In this document: piece by piece, positions 1-10,525 of the stretch
Layout: each line of letters starts with the position of its first letter
Numbering within the stretch: position 1 is the stretch's first letter
Assembly: GCA_021018815.1 (NCBI GenBank)
Contig: JAITYX010000120.1
Span: 1,054,001 to 1,118,000 of the forward strand
DNA: 64,000 nucleotides
Source of the DNA: Talinum fruticosum
Lineage: Eukaryota > Streptophyta > Magnoliopsida > Caryophyllales > Talinaceae
Reading direction: 5' to 3'
The notes under the pieces: generated by a model
What the model saw: the letters and a program-made list of their open reading frames with translations, nothing else
What the model was told of the DNA's origin: nothing
Databases searched by the model: none
Made by a program: the position numbers and the translations under genes

Positions 1-296
1 TCTCAATTCAACTATCTCTCTCTCCCTCAAAGCCTCAATCGCTGGCACGCCAACTGGGGAAGTGAGAGAGAGAGAGAGAGGTCAGATGAGTGGAGAGAAT
101 GATTGAGAGAGAGAAAGAGAGAGATGAGAGGAGGAGAGTGAATTTTTTTTTTTTTTTTTTAACAAAGCAGATGAAAACACAAACAACAAAGGGAGATTTA
201 CAGTTAGGTGTTATTTTAATTTATAGTTTTATTTTTTGCAAATATCTTTACAGTTATGTAATTAAAAAGATAATTAATTATACTTTCTATCTTTGG
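1..296. repeat. GA/CT microsatellite and AT-rich repeat, no gene
   Basis: Short GA runs lie at about 65-135, followed by a T homopolymer near 142-160 and AT-rich sequence. The GA part resembles the GA/CT blocks at 945-1090 and 10330-10410, so it may belong to the same repeat family. The small open frames here are low-complexity and show no codon structure. Confidence 0.5.
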
Positions 297-928
297 GTGT
301 CTTTGGTTGACAGCAACCAAATATTTTTCTAGAAAATTATTTTTTATGGGAAAATGAATTTTCAAGGAAAATTATTTTTCACCCAGATTTTTCTTTATTT
401 GGTAGAAGAAAAATAATTTTCTAAAATAGCTACTTAAATGCAAAACCAATCATAAAAACCACATAAATATGAAAAGAAAACATAAATATTTAATTCAACT
501 TCAAACCCATATATATATATATATATATGTTGAGCACCTAAATTTGATAAGTTTGTACATCTTCCTATGATCAAACTTTTTCATGTATAAAATAATAGAA
601 ATTAAAAAAAGAAACAAATACTCGTAAAAAAACTTTTTATATATGAACTGTACAACAAAAAAGGGAAAAAGATCTTGGAAAAAAGAAACTGAAGGTGGCA
701 AAGTAATAGAAGTTTAAAACTTGAACTCCCATTGATAGGACTTTATTTTCCCTTGATTGAGGCGAAGGAAAATTAACTTCCTTCCCCATCAAAAGAAAAT
801 TTATTTTCCCTTGATTGAGGGAAATTATTTTCCCTATAAAATATTTATCCACTACTTATGCTACCAAACGCCGGAAATAGAATGATAATTTTCCAATAAA
901 ATATTTTCCATCGAAACAAACACAACCT
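297..928. mobile_element. MITE-like element with imperfect terminal inverted repeats
   Basis: The left end reads GGGTGTCTTTGGTTGA. The right end, read on the minus strand, begins GGTTGTGTTTGTTTCGA. Both ends continue into GGAAAAT/ATTTTCC-rich subterminal sequence. That layout fits a short non-autonomous DNA transposon with degenerate inverted ends. No target-site duplication could be fixed and no ORF of interest is present. An (AT)n run lies inside at 509-528. The superfamily is uncertain. Confidence 0.4.
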
Positions 929-1019
929 TAATTCTTCTTACCCTTTGCCAGCTCCCCTCTCTCTCTCTTTTTGTCGCCCTTTCTCATTTTCTCTCCTCCC
1001 CTTCCTCTCGTCTATCTTC

Positions 1020-1458
1020 ACCTCTCCTTGTCATTCTCTCTCTCTTTCTTCCTCCCTTTGTGTGTCTATCTGTCTCTTGACCTTCTCTCTCTTATACATA
1101 TTTTTATTCTTTAAAATAAAAATAAAAATTATTTCATATTTTAAAATAAAATTTTATTTCAAATTTTAAAATAAAAAAATATTTCATACTTTTAAAAAAA
1201 AAATTATTATTAAAATTTTTTTAGTACCATTATGTGTTTTTCTTATTATAATAAATTAACTTATTTTTCACATAAAAAAATAATACATTTATTTTCTTGA
1301 TCTAATTTTAAATAAAATTTAAATTTTAAGTTCATTATTATGAAATTTAAAATTTTCAGTTTTAACTTTTTTTCAATTAAAATTATTTGAATTGAAAAAA
1401 TATGAAAATGTTGTTTAAATTCTATACATTAATTACTCAACTTGAAATATTAAACTAA
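1020..1458. repeat. left arm of a long inverted repeat (outside the Helitron)
   Basis: The minus strand of 9922-10420 matches this stretch in order: a CT-rich block, then an AT-rich part with words such as AAATTAACTTATTTTT, TTTAAAATTTTCAGTTTTA and CATTAATTACTCAACT. The arm ends exactly where the Helitron begins. Before the Helitron arrived, the two arms would have been separated by only about 100 bp. Confidence 0.75.
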
Positions 1459-2284
1459 TCTATGTTATATATAAAGGGAAGAGGGACTTTGTGCTCGTAT
1501 AAATTTTGCTTTACCATTTTTACCCTTTTATTAGCTTCAGCTTTAGGGTTATAATTGTCCTTCTCCTACCCCTCTCCCGTCGGTTCTCCGTCGGTTTCCT
1601 CCTCTCTCTTAACTTCCTTCACGTCGGTGTTGAAACTCTTTCTCAACTCCTCATATTCACTTCATTTCACTCCATTTCTCCCACCTTCATTAACCAGATT
1701 CAATGTTTTTCAAACTACCGTGAAAAACTCGTTGTGAAGCTTCGATTTGGGCATCAATCTTCCGCAAATAATCAAGCCACCCGGTACATTTGTTTTGATT
1801 TTATTAACCAATTTCTTTTTCTTATCTTTGTTTCAATTTCGTTTTTTTTTTTTTTGGGCTTACCACCCGATTCATACATCAAGCGTAATTTTACATATGA
1901 ACTTCACAAATCACCTCATATCCATCCAAACTCACAATTTAGAAAAATTATATCTACAATTCCAATAGAAGGACAGGAAGACGGGGAGGGAGAATGAAAA
2001 CCAATTCGGGGATTGTAAAACATAAAATTCGGGACGTGAAGACGAGGGAGGCGAGAGGCAGCAACATTTCCGAATTGTAGATGTTATGGGCCGCTCGAAA
2101 ACATCCAATATAAAAATATTGACAGATTCGGGATTATAAAACATAAAATATATGTAATTCAATTTACCCAAAACGATTCAGATAGAGGCGGAGGAGCATT
2201 GTTCACATCCAATTCAACATACTCAAAAACGATGTACATATATACAGCACGCAGTCCACCCGGAGAACCCACGGAAGACATACC
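1459..2284 (+). other. Helitron 5' subterminal region
   Basis: From the TC terminus the sequence runs through CT-rich leader-like DNA with a 163-residue open frame at 1506-1997. That frame has no recognisable domain and is Phe/Ser/Leu-rich, as expected by chance from CT-rich DNA. A T run lies near 1839-1854. I see no gene here. Confidence 0.45.
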
Positions 2285-2600
2285 GAGAGAGATGGTCGAA
2301 GGAGGACGTCGGCCGGCGAGGCGGAGGCAAAGATCGAGACAGGGGCGGGACGGCGAAAATGACCCATGGATGACCGAGAGAGATGGTCGAAGGAGGAGGT
2401 CGGCCGGCGATATGGAGGCGTAAATCGAGAGATGGGCGATGACCGTGAGAAGGGGCCATGGAGGACGCCGATAACGAGTGGGAAGGAGGGATACCATCGG
2501 AAATTGCACAAGAAGTGGGTCGGCCGGCGAGATGGAGGCGGAGATCGAGAGAGCGGCAAGCACGGCGATAACGAACCATAGAGGATGCCCGGAAGAGGCT
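2285..2600. repeat. GC-rich imperfect tandem repeat inside the Helitron
   Basis: The core GTCGGCCGGCGA followed by GGAGGC and ATCGAGA recurs at 2308, 2399 and 2519 (spacings 91 and 120 bp). Linkers such as GAGAGAGATGGTCGAAGGAG repeat as well. The block is far richer in GC than the rest of the element. Open frames exist on both strands because stops are rare in such DNA. They are repeats of each other and I do not call a gene. Confidence 0.7.
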
Positions 2601-2949
2601 CGGGGTCGGATACCTATAGAGATGGCTCACAACGAGGTCGACCAACGATATTGACAGAGGGTGGCCGCCGAGAAGAGGGTGTACTAATGGTGGGCGACGA
2701 GAATAGTGGGGACGGCGGTGGGCGGCGACAAGAAGGGGGAGGAGGAGAAGTTGAAGTGAGGGGGAATTAAGTATGTTAGGGTTCACCTTCACAAATAAGG
2801 CCCTTAAATAGCTCCGATAATACATATATACATAATAATTAAAAAAATATCTATATTCGGTCATTTTAAGTATTTTGTTTTATGAATATATCTATACAAG
2901 TTTAAATTCTACTTATATATATTCTATAAATATATAATCTTATTTTAAA
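2601..2949. other. Helitron interior without a gene
   Basis: The GC-rich block decays here into AT-rich DNA. GGCGACGAGAAT-like words continue to about 2760, and the rest is AT-rich. I see no coding or RNA feature. Confidence 0.4.
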
Positions 2950-3640
2950 AATATAAAATTATACACAAAATAAGTCTCTAATGAGACATCATAAAATACA
3001 ATAATAATTACAATTTAAAAAAATACATACAGTAATAAATAAAATGGTAAGCAATTTTATTTTCCGTAATTTTATAGTTTATAGTTTATTGTTTTCTTCA
3101 ACTAACTAATATATAATTTCATTATATTTTCTTAGTGAAATTTACATTGTACATATTTATAATCTGTCTCTAATGTATTTCAACTGAATATACAAAATAA
3201 GCCTCTAATGGGACATCATAAAATATACAACTTATAATTAGAATTAAAAAAATCAATACATAAAAAATTAAAATTATATTATTATTAGTATTTAATTGTA
3301 AGCAATTTTATTTTCCATAATTTTATAGTTTATTTTTTTCTTACAATAACTACTTCCTAATATCATTATATTTCCTTAGTAGAATTTGACATTGTACATA
3401 TGTTTATAATATGCCTATAATGCATTACAATTGAATATACAAAATAAGCCTTTAATGAGACATGATAAAATATAATAATAATTACAATTGAAAAAAATTA
3501 AAATAATAAAATTATATCAATATTTAATGGTATAAGAACAAAATTTTTCCATATTTTTATACCTTATTATTTTCTTGCAAAAACTACTTTATTATGTCAA
3601 ATTCTGTCCAACTCAAAAAACTTTACTATTTTTAGATAGT
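2950..3640. repeat. AT-rich tandem triplication, unit about 227-247 bp
   Basis: The phrase ACAAAATAAG then TCTCTAATGAGACAT, AAAATA and AATAATTACAA starts at 2965, 3192 and 3439. Between these anchors each unit also repeats GTAAGCAATTTTATTTTCC, a TTATAGTTTAT word, and a segment around TTTACATTGTACATAT. This is three tandem copies lying between the Helitron 5' end and its gene. Confidence 0.75.
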
Positions 3641-4200
3641 TTCACTACTAAAATTCCATGTTAGGTTAATACGATTTTTAAAAAAATCTATACTTATATA
3701 TAAAATGAATTTAATTTGAATTTACACTTTATATAATTTTTTTCAAAATATTTCTTTTGTAGAATCGAATATATATATATATATATATATTTAGTTGTTT
3801 TTATTTAACTTATTTTTTAATCACTAACTTTTAAATCTCCGTTGTTGATTTAGACGTACCAAGTTCTAAATCTTCTTTTTTAACCACCAAGTGTTAAATG
3901 TTCAAAATAGTAAAGATTATAATACACCAAACTCTAAGAAATCTAATTTAATTTAATTTTCAATTTTTACATTGGAAACTTAACAAACCTAATGAACTTG
4001 CTAATACTATATATGACTTATACAAATAACTGCTCGATGCATAACAATATTAAAATAGTGATATTATCATAATTTTTATTTCTTTTAAACTTACTAAATT
4101 ATTATATTCTTTTACACGCTAAATTATTATATTCTTTTAAACTTACTAAACAATTGTTCTATTAATTTCATTTCCATTTTCCCTTAGTTACACAATTCCA
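3641..4200. other. AT-rich upstream region of the Helitron gene
   Basis: AT-rich DNA with an (AT)n run at about 3769-3790 and the duplicated word TAAATTATTATATTCTTTTA near 4095-4140. It probably includes the promoter and 5' leader of the Rep-helicase gene, but no specific promoter element can be defended. Confidence 0.35.
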
Positions 4201-5045
4201 ATGGATAATGGATCACTTGAAAGACCAAGTACCGCTGCTTATCAACGTTTGCGAAGACAAAGAATGACATCCGACCAACTCGCTCAAGAAAATGCCTCAA
4301 ATAACACATGCAGACGGAGGAGGAGGCTTATTCAACAAAATGAAAATGAAGGAGCAAATCCACCGTGTTCACAAGTTCCTGTTCAAATTATGCCATCTAC
4401 TTCGGCTTTCTCTAGGCCACCATTGTCTAATATTTCAAACGTGTTACAAAATAACTCCCAATTGGATTATGCAAGTAATGTTCATATACTTTATATTCCC
4501 ATTTTATTTCTAACTATGTATATATATATCTATATTTTATGGATTTTCTATATGGACATTATTAATTTCACAAACCGCATCAAATCATGCAAGTATAATC
4601 GACCAATCATGTTATTATATAGTTTCATATAATACAACTTATTAATTCATAACATCCATTATATTGTATTTTCTTTTTCTATACAATAAAATATATGAAA
4701 TCATCAAACTTCTTAACAATTATTTTTGTTAAATATGGTTTATAACACATTTTGTATTACATATAATAATTTCAATTGACCGGTTATTTTCTCTTTAATG
4801 TATCCAAACTTAATGTTATTTTTTTCATTCTTAGTGCTTGGATAACGAGTGTTATTGCGTCCGAAAATAGAACAACTAATACGCCTATCTACGACGGTCA
4901 AAGTAGCATGTTAAACCGCTCCATGCATGTTGGTGAAAGCAGATCGGTCTAATACGCTAAGGAATTCTACCCTCGAGTTCCAAGACGGAGAGTCCACTTT
5001 CGTTCGCAATTAACTATCACGAACATAGTGGTGTTCCAATCCTAA

Positions 5046-5323
5046 TGTTAGAGTATAAACCTATTCCCGGGCCTTCAACCATTAGTTTAAGCTTTTGGTT
5101 GAGTTGGTTCTTGAACGTGGTATCGGAGCCTTTCGAGCGAGAGGTCTCGGGTTCGAATCTCAGCGAGCCTCCATATTAATTACTGCACAAGGTAAGGAGG
5201 AGCCTTTGTTGCATCCACGCTTCAAGCCCAAAGGGCATTCGCGTGAGGGGCGTGTTAGAGTATAAACCTGTTCTGGACCTTCAACCATAAGCTTAAGCTT
5301 TTGGTTGAGTTGGTTCCCGAACA
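5046..5323 (+). mobile_element. TRIM (terminal-repeat retrotransposon in miniature)
   Basis: Two near-identical direct terminal repeats start TGTTAGAGTATAAACC: 5046-5117 (72 bp) and 5253-5323 (71 bp, ending ..GAACA). Directly after the first is TGGTATCGGAGCC (5118-5130), a primer-binding site for initiator-Met tRNA. Directly before the second is the purine-rich GCGTGAGGGGCG (5241-5252), the polypurine tract. The flanks CCTAA (5041-5045) and CCTAC (5324-5328) look like a 5-bp TSD with one mismatch. The interior has no ORF and contains GGTTCGAATCT, a B-box-like word. The element sits in the coding region of the Helitron Rep-helicase. Confidence 0.9.
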
Positions 5324-6509
5324 CCTACGATTGCCTTCTCCAAGATCATGTCCCCATTGTGAAGCTCGCTTATTTGAGCATGAAACAACGGAATTGTGTT
5401 GTTTATCCGGAAAGATTAATTTACCACAAATTCCAGTTCCGGATGAGTTGCTTGCGCTTTACACGAGGGCACACTCGATGCAGATCCACTTTAGGAAGAA
5501 TATTAGAAAATATAACCATGTATTTTCTTTTACTTCTATGGGTGTACATATAGACAACTGACTTAGTAAATGCTCAACATGGGGTTTACACTTTTCGGGC
5601 TCAAGGTTCTATATATCATAGGATAGCCGGTTTAATACCGCTTACACCTCAATGTCGACCTCGCTTTCTTCATTGTATATATATGATACGGATCATGAGC
5701 TTGAGCATCGTCTTTCGGAGAATAATACCTTACAACCCGATATGATTCAAAAACTCAAGGATATTCTTGACGGATATAATCCTTTTGTTCAAAACTTTAG
5801 AAATTTGGCACAACGAGAAGACATACACCACTCGTAGACTTATCATTCGGGAGCAACCATCCGATAGACCTCAATATTGTTTACCTACTTGTTTCTCAAG
5901 TGGCTGGGATAATTGTTGGCGGTGAAGAGGTTGGGAATTTAAATGAAAGGGATATCATGGTTCAATCAACCTCCGGTGAATTATCGAATATTAGGGACAC
6001 GAGTTGGATATTATGATCCTTTGCGGTATCCTTTATTACATCCGTTCGGGTCATATGGTTGGACAATTAACACCCTAAGAAGTGATGGGAGGACTATACC
6101 TTGCAGAGCATTCTATGCATTTATCCTTCAAGTATGTCCTTCACAACTAATACTTTTATTTACTTATACTTTACATAAGTTTCTATAATAATATCTACTA
6201 CTATGATTCGCAAATACGCCCAAATTCACTTTCCGCATTTCTAAGGTCGGGGGTCTCTTACAACAATATGTTGTTGACAATTATGTAAAAATTCAAGCTC
6301 AAATATTAAGATGGATTAAGGACAATCAACATACAATCCGAGCAGAGTTGTACCAAGGTTTACAAGATTCTTTGCATGCGGGAGAATCAAATCCCGGTAA
6401 TAAGATCTTTACTATATACGATTCTTATTTTCAATATATTATCATACTTTATTTTTTATATATCGTTTTAATTTACACTGCTATATATAACATATATTAT
6501 CATAAATAG

Positions 6510-7470
6510 ATAATGTTGGACAACGGATTATTTTGCCCTCTTCATTTGTTGGAAGTCCTCGAGACATGAGCCAACGTTATCAAGATGCAATGACATTGGT
6601 CAAATATTACGGCAAACCGGACCTTTTTGTTACCATGACCTGCAACCCAAATTGGCAAGAAATTACAAATGAGTTATTGCCGGGTCAAAGTCCTCATGAT
6701 CGTCTAGATCTATTAGCTAGAATATTTCACACCAAACTTGAAGAGCTAAAAGGGATATTGTCGACCGGGGTGTCTTTGGAAAAGTTGTTGCCTATGTTTA
6801 TGTAGTTGAATTCCAAAAAGAGGTCTGCCCCATGTACATATGTTACTTATCTTGGATGATCATGACAAACCAAGATCTCCCGATCATTATGACCAATTCG
6901 TTAAAGCGAGAGATTCCTTATAGGGATGAAGAGCCTTCATTATATGAGGCTGTTCTTAAGCATATGATACATGGGCCATGCGGTCATGACCATCAAAATG
7001 CAATTTGCATGGAGAATGGAGTTTGCAAACGTGACTTCCCTAAGCGATTTTCATCAACTACATTCCAAGGTAGTGACTCATATCCAATATATCGACGTCG
7101 AGTCGACCGACCTCCTGTTCCTTTACATGATAATAGGAGAATAATGGTTGACAATAGTTGGGTTGTTCCGTACAATCCTTGGCTCTTACTAAAGTATGAT
7201 TGTCATATCAATGTTGAGATTTGCAGCAGCATCAAGAGTGTCAAGTATTTGTACAAATATATACACAAAGGTCCCGATCGGGTATCGATGGAGCTTCGAA
7301 GTGAGCCTGATAATGAGATCAAGCAATATGTGGATGCTAGATGGGTTTGTGCACCGGAGGCTATGTGGAAAATATATCAATTTCCTTTTACGCGAATGTG
7401 TCCATCTCGTTGAACGTTTGCAACTCCATTTGCCTAATATGCAGCAAATAAGATATCGAACATATTAATC
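6510..7470 (+). pseudogene. HUH/Y2 nuclease (Rep) domain of the Helitron protein
   Basis: After PDLFVTMTCNPNW (about 6620-6660) comes VYVVEFQKRGLPHVHMLLIL. Its two histidines (H-V-H, 6831-6839) form the metal-binding HUH motif. One base must be skipped in the A run just before it, so the motif is in a different frame from the upstream part. The catalytic tyrosine motif KYLYKYIHKG lies at 7243-7272, with Tyr codons at 7246, 7252 and 7258. In this family the tyrosines make the covalent 5'-DNA link. All core residues are still present although the frame is broken around them. Confidence 0.88.
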
Positions 7471-8032
7471 TGTTCAATAGATTGTTGCTTCACCAAGGAA
7501 TTCCCGTACGATGCTTACGGAATTCTTCAATATGAACATCGTTGATCCGGATGCAAGAAATTATCTTTATGCAGAGTTCCCTAAACACTATCGATGGATT
7601 GAATCATCACATACTTGGAGAAGGAGACAAAGTAATCAAAGAGTCGTTGGCCGAATATATAATGTCAATCCTGGCTGATGGGGAAAGATTTTATATGCGG
7701 TTGTTGCTCAATCATGTTAAAGGCCCGCAATCATTTGCACATCTCGGAACTATTAATGGTATTACTTATCCAACCTTCGGAGAAGTCTGTAGAAAAATTA
7801 GGTCTTATGGATAATGACGCCGGTATTCGAGGATGTTTAGTGGATGCATCCATGACAAGAATGCCGTCCTCATTTCGATGGTTATTTGTTACTATTTTGG
7901 TATACTCGTCAACCAATTGGAGTACGTAACTTATGGGATGAATTCTTTCCATTCATGGCTGAAGATTATCCTTCAACTTCTTCGACGGATCATGATTTTG
8001 CACTCAATTCTATTCTACTTGAAGTAGATTGA

Positions 8033-9555
8033 ATGTTGAAACAATTAGGCCATAAAATTGCAGATTTTAACCTTCCACAACTAACTATACAAGTTGATGA
8101 AGGGGCTCAATTGTCTAGGGCTTTATATGCTCAATTGTCCGCACGAGTGCCTCCCGAAGATATGCATTGTGCCCAAAATTTGAATGATGATCAACGATAT
8201 GCATTTAACACCATTATGGAGGCTATTAACATAAATAAAGGTGTAGATGGACCTGGTGGGACAGGAAAAAATTCTTATATCGTGTCTGTTCTTGCTACTT
8301 GTGAAACTTGAAGGTCACTTTGGACTCGCTGCAGCAAGTTTTGGAATTGCTGCAACACTTTTATATAGGGCCAAAACAAGCACATAAGACCTTTGGACTT
8401 CCAGTTACTCTACATGCGTCTTCAATGTGTTATCTTAGTAAACAATCTGTCGAAGCACATTTGATAAAACAAGCCGCAGTTATTTTATGGGATGAAGCCA
8501 CTATGACTCATCGACATGCATTTGAGGTCGTTGATCGAAGTTTTAGGGATATTATGGGAGTCAACCTTCCTTTTGGAGGCAAAGTGATGGTCTTTGGTGG
8601 AGATTTCGGACAAGTCTTACCGGTCATACCGAAGGGCACTAAAGTTGAAACAATCAATGCATGTTTCATCAAATCAACATTGTGGACACATGTTCGGGTA
8701 CTTCACTTAACACAAAACATGAGGTCTCTGTTGGATAAGGATTTTGCAGCTTTCTTACTAAGAGTGGGGGATGGACGTGAATGTACCGTCAATGAAGATA
8801 TGATCAAGTTGCCACCATCGATACCCGTATTACCTAATCATGGTAATCCTGTTGATGATTTAATTGATGCGATCTTCCCCGATTTAAGCTCACATGCAGG
8901 TGATACAACCTATATAGTTGATAGAGCTATAGTCACCCCTACAAATGAAGAAGTCCATACTTTGAATGAAAAAATCATTGATAAATTCGCCGAGTAGTGA
9001 AAAGATTTACTACTCGTTGACTATGTCCCCGATGATGTCCAACATTTATATCCGGATGAATTCTTAAACTCATTAACCTTTGGAGGATTGCCGCCACATG
9101 CTCTTAGATTAAAAGTTGGATGTCCAATAATGCTCCTACGCAATATTGACACAATGAATGGCTTATGCAATGGAACTAGGTTAATATGTCGTCAATTACG
9201 GGATCATTTGATCGAGGCTGAAATCTTAACTGGTCATTGCAAAGGGACTACGAGTGTTTATACCATGGATTCCATTGAAAACTGCTGAAGATGTAAGACT
9301 TCCTTTTGAGATGATCAGAAACAGTTCCCAGTGAAATTATGTTTTTCATTAACCATTAACAAATCTCGAGGCGAACAATTCCACATGTTTGTGTATATCT
9401 TCCTCAACATGTTTTTAGTCATGGTCAATTATATGTTGCATTATCTAGGGGCACATCTCAAAATACAACAAGGGCTTTGGTTACTAACGGTGATGTTCAA
9501 GGAAGGTCCGGGGTGTTTGCGAAAAATGTTGTTTACAAAGAAGTTTTATTGCTGA
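8033..9555 (+). pseudogene. Pif1-like SF1 helicase domain of the Helitron protein
   Basis: Walker A reads GPGGTGKN (8249-8272): the Thr that normally follows Lys is Asn. Two frame changes follow (near 8310 and 8390). Then come Walker B ILWDEATM (about 8480-8505), GGDFGQVLPV (about 8598-8627), the QNMRS motif (about 8715) and the C-terminal helicase part with LKVGCPIMLLRN (about 9109-9144). The tail has FPVKLCFSLTINKS (about 9328-9369), which matches the conserved FP(V/I)..AMTINKSQG ending of plant Helitron helicases. A separate TAG/TGA pair at 8995-9000 breaks the middle. Confidence 0.88.
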
Positions 9556-9792
9556 TGATCTAAGGATAATGTTACCTTGTTTTTTTCTTTGATTTTTTTT
9601 CTTTGATTTTTTTTCCTTCTACATCATTGTAAATACATTTGCTTCTTATCAATGTTAATGAATTATTAAGGAATTTACATACTCCGAACATTTTATGTTA
9701 TTTATCATCTGTTATTTAATTTAATATATTTTTATTTAATTATGTATATATGTATTTTATAATTTATTAATTTATCATTGTTCGTTTATCTA

Positions 9793-9821
9793 TTGCACGA
9801 ATTCGTGCAAATCAAAGCTAG
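9793..9821 (+). terminator. Helitron 3' terminal hairpin and CTAG end
   Basis: A perfect 18-bp palindrome (9793-9810) is followed 7 bp later by CTAG. In Helitrons this hairpin marks the end of rolling-circle transfer. It is a transposition terminator, not a transcription terminator. Confidence 0.9.
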
Positions 9822-10525
9822 TAAACTTTAAAATAAACAGATCATATGCGGTTAACCATGATGTTATCCCGAGATTAATTTCTATATTATCCTGGATGAT
9901 TGTCCATGTTTAATTTTATTAATTTAATATTTCGAGTTGAGTAATTAATGTTTAGGATTTAAGCAAAATATTTTTCATATTTTTTCAATCAAAATAATTT
10001 TAATTGAAATAAGAAAAAATAAAACTGAAAATTTTAAATTTTATAATAATGAATTAAAATTAAAATTTTAATTAAAATTAGATTATAAAAGTAAATAATT
10101 TTTTATGAAAAAATAAGTTAATTTATTTATAAAAAAATGTATAATGATACTAAAATAAAGAAAAATGAATAAGAAGAGTAAAATTTTAAATGTGAAATTA
10201 TTTCTGCATTAAAAATTTTTCAATTTATCTAATAATATAAATAATTAATTTTTTATCTAAAGGAAAAGGTATAAATTTTTTTAAAAAATAATATATTTTA
10301 AGAATAATTTTATATTTTTTTATTAAAAAATATTAGAGAGACATATGAGAGAGAGAGGTGGGACGAGAGATAGAAAGAGAGAGGTGGCAGAGGAGAGAGA
10401 GAGGCTGAGGGATATAATTGTCTTTTTTATTTCTATCAATTACTAAAGTGTAAATATAAAATCGGACTATGATTTAAGTGTATATCCCCCAACAATAAAA
10501 TAATAACATCGGACAAGATTGGTGA
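9822..10525. repeat. 100-bp spacer and right arm of the long inverted repeat
   Basis: 9822-9921 is a unique spacer. 9922-10420 is the inverted match of 1020-1458, including the GA-rich block at 10330-10410. Outside it, 10430-10500 ends with AATCGGACTATGATTTAAG then TGTATATCCCCC, which looks like the outer tip of a DNA element. 10500-10525 is the flank of element E1. No gene is present. Confidence 0.65.

Larger units (their letters stand above)
4201..9555 (+). pseudogene. Helitron Rep-helicase (RepHel), decayed, with introns and a TRIM insertion
   Basis: This is the transposase that would nick and unwind Helitron DNA. The order is an N-terminal basic region (4201-4474, R-rich, starting MDNGSLERPS); a probable intron 4475-4834 (GT..AG); a cysteine/histidine segment with CPHCEARLFEHE (about 5349-5384); the Helitron_like_N region through 6132; an intron to about 6205; an exon to 6396; a clean GT..AG intron 6397-6509; the HUH nuclease domain; then a Pif1-type helicase ending at 9555. 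The TRIM at 5046-5323 interrupts it. Frameshifts occur near 6820, 6900, 7400-7550, 8310 and 8390, and further stops appear near 7440, 8030, 9000 and 9288. Identity is certain from motifs; the exact splice map is inferred. Confidence 0.9.
1459..9821 (+). mobile_element. complete Helitron (rolling-circle transposon), 8.36 kb
   Basis: The 5' end is TC followed by TATGTTATATATAAAGGG at 1459, preceded by A. The 3' end is the perfect palindrome TTGCACGAATTCGTGCAA (9793-9810), 7 bp, then CTAG (9818-9821), followed by T. These are the diagnostic Helitron features: TC start, hairpin close to a CTRR end, insertion between A and T, and no TSD. The inside carries a Rep-helicase gene on the plus strand, which agrees with the orientation of the termini. 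The gene is broken by frameshifts and a TRIM, so this copy should not move by itself but could still serve as a substrate. Confidence 0.93.

Noticed and set aside
1506..1997. 163-residue open frame near the Helitron 5' end
   Set aside because: Phe/Ser/Leu-rich translation of CT-rich DNA, overlapping frames equally open, no domain, and upstream of the real Helitron gene.
2223..2864. 213-residue minus-strand open frame in the GC-rich block
   Set aside because: Its protein repeats itself because the DNA is a tandem repeat; other frames are open too. No family recognised.
5118..5175. Possible tRNA gene (TGGTATCGG .. GGTTCGAATCT)
   Set aside because: The first part is the TRIM primer-binding site and no cloverleaf can be drawn; only a B-box-like word is present.
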